A stretch of 64,000 nt of DNA from positions 120,342-184,341 of the forward strand of contig NZ_KE384159.1 in the NCBI RefSeq assembly GCF_000424285.1. Reading direction: 5' to 3'. This DNA is from Butyrivibrio sp. MB2005 (lineage in GTDB: Bacteria; Bacillota; Clostridia; Lachnospirales; Lachnospiraceae). The notes beneath the pieces were generated by a model, which ran no database searches, was not told the origin of the DNA, and worked only from the letters and a program-made list of their open reading frames with translations. Of the stretch, positions 61,577 to 64,000 are shown one piece after another. Made by a program: the position numbers and the translations under genes. Every line of letters starts with the position of its first letter. Within the stretch, counting starts at the first letter, position 1.

Positions 61577-62566
61577 TCAACAAATAATATCCTCATACTT
61601 CATTCTTACAAGGGTGTGCGGAAGGCGCACTTTCCTGCCCTTGGAGCCTGTAAGGAGACGGGCAAGTTCGCGGACCGCTTCTGCTGCCACGTTGTAGAAA
61701 TTCTGTTTTACAGTATTCATCTGTTTGCCCACATAACCCATAAGGATTATGCCATCGAAGCCGCAGACAGGTCTGAAAATATCCATGTCCATCAAAGCCT
61801 TCATGGCACCTATTGCCATAAGGTCTGAGCCGCACACTACGATATCCTTGTTTTTGCCGTAGCGAAGGGTCAGATTGCGGGCCTTAAGCTCTGAAAAATC
61901 TCCGTTTCTGATAAAAAGCTTAATCTTTCTCTTTTTACAAAGATCCTCCATGGCTCTGATCTTCTCTTCTGTCACATAGCTGTTGCGCATGCCTGCAATA
62001 TAGAGGATGCGTTTGCAGTAATTTTCTTTTATGGTCTTCTCTGCAACATCAATCTGAGCCTGATAATGATCGATACCCACTACGGATGTGCTCTCATTTG
62101 TAGTTGCGCCATCAACCACTACTATCTTAAAGTACTGCGAATCAATAAGCTGATGCAGCACTTTGTCATCATTATTCATTCCAAAAATAACGATCCCGCT
62201 GATGTTCTGGGATGCAAAATATCTTATCATCTCTTCCAGATTCATCTTGGCAATCATTGAATAGAAAACTGTTATGCAGTCAAGCTGCTTTTCCTGAGCC
62301 ATCCCAAGAGCACCTGATATATACTGCATATCAATCTCGTCGATGGCCTGTGTTTTCATATTTAATTTAAGGAGAAGTGCGATTCTGCCGGAACGCTTTG
62401 ATGAAAGCGCCGCTGCCACCTGATTGGGCACAAAATTGAGACGCTCTACAGCGTCGTTAACCTTTCGCCTGGTCTCTTCACTTACATTTGGGTAATTATT
62501 CAGAACCTTTGAAACTGTTGAAATGGCAACCCCTGCTTCTTTTGCCACATCCTTGATAGAAACCAT
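61577..62566 (-). CDS. LacI-family transcriptional regulator
   Basis: The product is 329 aa. The N-terminal HTH and hinge are canonical (SIKDVAKEAGVAISTVSKVL, NNYPNVSEETRRKVNDAVER, LNFVPNQVAAALSSKRSGRI). The periplasmic-binding-protein-like domain follows, ending with VRLPHTLVRMKYED. ATG at 62564-62566 has GAGAGG 9 nt upstream. It is 13 nt downstream of the SGNH hydrolase gene and co-directional, so both are likely on one transcript. The inducer is unknown, and no sugar transporter or glycosidase lies nearby. Confidence 0.92.
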   Translation of the reverse strand: MVSIKDVAKEAGVAISTVSKVLNNYPNVSEETRRKVNDAVERLNFVPNQVAAALSSKRSGRIALLLKLNMKTQAIDEIDMQYISGALGMAQEKQLDCITVFYSMIAKMNLEEMIRYFASQNISGIVIFGMNNDDKVLHQLIDSQYFKIVVVDGATTNESTSVVGIDHYQAQIDVAEKTIKENYCKRILYIAGMRNSYVTEEKIRAMEDLCKKRKIKLFIRNGDFSELKARNLTLRYGKNKDIVVCGSDLMAIGAMKALMDMDIFRPVCGFDGIILMGYVGKQMNTVKQNFYNVAAEAVRELARLLTGSKGRKVRLPHTLVRMKYEDIIC

Positions 62567-62579
62567 TACATCATGCCTC

Positions 62580-63581
62580 TCAAATGGATATTTTGCTCAT
62601 ATAATAGGCATATAAACTTCTATAGGTATCATAGTCATAGTGGAGCCCATCATTTGTGCTAAATCCATTATTCTGCAAAAATGTGTATCCGTCAAGATAA
62701 CATACTCTGCTGTCGAGTCCGCTCTGAAGTTTTGAATTGAATGCCTCGATATCGGCGTTTGTAATGGTAGGATAATCGCTCACGGGAAGAACAGCCGCAT
62801 AGTAGACAGTTGCGCCTTTTGAAGTCCATGAATCGATTTTGGAATTAACCTTCTTAATATATTTATCTACATTGTGCAGATCGTTTACACCAAAGTTTAT
62901 TATAATAGCTGTTCCGTTTGCGGCACTTGCATCAATAGTCGGAATAGCTGTATTTACAAAGAAATCATAGCCTTCTCCAACCTGTGCAACCCACACGCTG
63001 CCACTTTTCCCAACAGCCTGATTCATCTGAACAGTTCTGGAATCGCCTGCAAATACATAACCAGAAGCAACAGGAACTGCCTTCTCCTGCAGATAATCAC
63101 TCTTTATATACGCTGCTGCGCCGTCATAAACGACCTGAGTCCAACCATTGCCGGTTACGCCAAGCGCTGTAACCTGAGTACCTCTGTTTAAAACAGCAAC
63201 CTTATCAAACTCTGTGCCTGCACCTGTTCTTACATTGACTCTGTCACTTGTATAAAGTGTTTTCTCAGAATCAAAAACAGTGATGTTATAAGCAGGAACA
63301 ATTTTCTCTTCTTCTGGAACATTGTTAATAGAAATAAGACCTTCCTCAGCCTCTTCGTCATCTACCGATTTAGACAGCATGACTGTCTCACTGACATCGT
63401 AGGACTCTTCTGTATCCGGCGCAGGTATTTCAATAGCCTCTGCGACAATAGTGCCGGGATCCTGAGTAGCAGGTCTAAGTAAAGAAGCGCATACTAAAAT
63501 AAGCAAAACAATAGCCGATGCTGCCAGCACCGTTAATTCAAATGACGTAACATTCTTTTGTCTTATCGAAATATGGCTCAT
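62580..63581 (-). CDS. Membrane-anchored SGNH/GDSL hydrolase with an SH3 domain
   Basis: From the ATG at 63579-63581 (GAGG 6 nt upstream) the product is 333 aa. A signal anchor is at about 14-36 (FELTVLAASAIVLLILVCAS), then an acidic linker, a bacterial SH3 domain at about 108-165 (TSDRVNVRTGAGTEFDKVAV, VVYDGAAAYIKSDYL), and the SGNH domain with FAGDSRTVQMNQ (block I Ser), AIIINFGVNDLHN (block III Asn) and the C-terminal NDGLHYDYDTYR (block V Asp/His). The layout suggests removal of acyl groups from a cell-wall glycan or peptidoglycan outside the cell. Confidence 0.85.
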   Translation of the reverse strand: MSHISIRQKNVTSFELTVLAASAIVLLILVCASLLRPATQDPGTIVAEAIEIPAPDTEESYDVSETVMLSKSVDDEEAEEGLISINNVPEEEKIVPAYNITVFDSEKTLYTSDRVNVRTGAGTEFDKVAVLNRGTQVTALGVTGNGWTQVVYDGAAAYIKSDYLQEKAVPVASGYVFAGDSRTVQMNQAVGKSGSVWVAQVGEGYDFFVNTAIPTIDASAANGTAIIINFGVNDLHNVDKYIKKVNSKIDSWTSKGATVYYAAVLPVSDYPTITNADIEAFNSKLQSGLDSRVCYLDGYTFLQNNGFSTNDGLHYDYDTYRSLYAYYMSKISI

Positions 63582-63634
63582 AAATAACCTCAGAATAAAA
63601 CACGAGGGAGCTGTACTGCTCCCCACAAATTCGA

Positions 63635-63663
63635 ATGTTAACCTATTTTTACAGATTTGTCAA
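63635..63663 (-). promoter_or_regulatory. Promoter for the SGNH-LacI operon
   Basis: Minus strand TTGACA, 17-nt spacer, TAACAT. In the 5' leader GGGAGC-AGTACA-GCTCCC (63606-63623) forms a 6-bp hairpin before the ribosome site, a possible attenuation or stability element. Confidence 0.65.
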
Positions 63664-64000
63664 ATTTATTACATATCCAGATAGCGTAAATTGATATTCG
63701 GAAACAAAAGGGTGGAATACACCCGGAATCATTTAAGATCAGACTTTGTCTCCGTTATTATACAGCACTGAAGCCCCCGTTACCAGCCCCTAGCCGTTTG
63801 TTCCCTGCGGAACCTTGTGTTCCGCTTATATTCCTTGGTCTGCTTGTTGACTACTTTATCTGCCAGGAAATATCAGTCAACCCCAAAGCCGCTTTGCGGT
63901 GCGCCGTGCGCAGGGTTGACAGATATTTCCTGACAGATATTCTGTAGTCAAGCAGATCAAGGATATCTGTGCGCCTCAGCGCACTTTATTCAAGGACAGA
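63664..64000. other. Gene-free right edge
   Basis: About 337 nt without a credible ORF. The left part has a minus-strand TATAAT box (63757-63762) with a poor -35. Near 63804-63825 GCGGAAC and GTTCCGC form a hairpin (loop CTTGT). The rest is occupied by the long stem-loop 63833-63962 and a small GTGCGC-CTCA-GCGCAC hairpin at 63968-63983. The next gene lies beyond the window. Confidence 0.5.
63833..63962. repeat. 130-bp imperfect inverted repeat (long stem-loop), candidate structured RNA
   Basis: The left arm 63833-63884 and right arm 63913-63962 are about 85% complementary with a few small gaps (core CAGGAAATAT / ATATTTCCTG, and GTTGACTAC / GTAGTCAA). The tip (63885-63911) carries two GC-rich mini-hairpins, CCGC-TTT-GCGG and GCGC-CGT-GCGC. 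The rod shape with internal mismatches is like a non-coding RNA (for example 6S-type) or a processing site. I could not identify it or decide the strand. Confidence 0.5.

Noticed and set aside
63833..63962. Insertion-sequence terminal inverted repeats
   Set aside because: Only about 28 nt separate the arms, there is no transposase and no target-site duplication is seen.
63700..64000. c-di-AMP (ydaO-type) riboswitch controlling the SH3-SGNH hydrolase
   Set aside because: Tempting because such riboswitches often precede SH3-domain wall hydrolases, but the conserved segments are not recognisable and the stem-loop lies upstream of a separate good promoter at 63635-63663.
1..64000. CRISPR arrays, tRNA or rRNA genes, prophage or transposase genes
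   Set aside because: No regularly spaced repeats, tRNA-like cloverleaf, rRNA segment or integrase/transposase frame was recognised on either strand.

Overview
The window looks like chromosome of a Gram-positive, low-to-medium GC, flagellated member of the Clostridia, most probably Lachnospiraceae (Butyrivibrio/Roseburia type). This is inferred from the rpmG-secE-nusG-rplK-rplA-rplJ-rplL-rpoB-rpoC-rpsL-rpsG-fusA order, the L10 leader, strong AGGAGG ribosome sites, TTGACA/TATAAT-type promoters and the style of the proteins; no database search was possible.

Region 1 (1-14.6 kb, minus strand) is the transcription/translation supercluster, from rpmG at the right to the cut-off fusA at the left. 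It is divided by promoters before rpmG, rplJ, rpoB and rpsL and by terminators after rplA and rplL. A CapA-like metallophosphoesterase gene sits between rplA and rplJ, where most Clostridia have none.

Region 2 (14.7-22.4 kb) is mixed: an orphan FliD-like gene on the plus strand, then on the minus strand glf (UDP-galactopyranose mutase), two small HTH regulators with probable self-operators, a glycosyltransferase with a truncated methyltransferase-like tail, and a very acidic secreted protein.

Region 3 (22.5-47.5 kb, all minus) is the striking part: two adjacent operons of 13 and 7 genes, separated by a 22-bp perfect hairpin at 38323-38375. They encode a glycan-decoration system. Fifteen of the 20 proteins carry one and the same roughly 85-90 residue Rossmann-like module (pattern IYGxGxxG, then V/I-D about 18-25 residues on, then a hydrophobic strand and a closing helix). 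It is joined to enzymes of at least nine unrelated folds: GT2, GT4, LicD, DUF5672, WbsX, RgpF, DUF616, GT32, a ParB-like domain, and a five-domain giant ending in a cytidylyltransferase. Two enzymes without the module (WbsX and GT4) are each followed directly by a gene encoding only the module. I call it the 'shared module' below. The region has no flippase, polymerase, ABC exporter or initiating phosphoglycosyl transferase, so the glycan may be built on a cytoplasmic acceptor such as flagellin, or exported by genes elsewhere.

Region 4 (47.6-59.2 kb, minus) holds a secreted protein and a membrane-anchored partner behind a roughly 370-nt untranslated stretch, an AlbA_2/Schlafen-type regulator, a five-gene CDP-polyol / polyol-phosphate operon (two TagD-type cytidylyltransferases, one fused to a Gfo/Idh oxidoreductase, a second Gfo/Idh paralogue, a glycerophosphodiesterase and a TagB/TagF-type transferase), a HAD phosphatase and an alanine:sodium symporter.

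Region 5 (59.3-64 kb) has a HipA-like kinase plus DUF2442-HTH gene pair under two identical 16-bp palindromes, a LacI regulator, an SH3-SGNH hydrolase, and at the right edge a 130-bp imperfect stem-loop of unknown role.

No tRNA, rRNA, CRISPR array, transposase or phage gene was seen.
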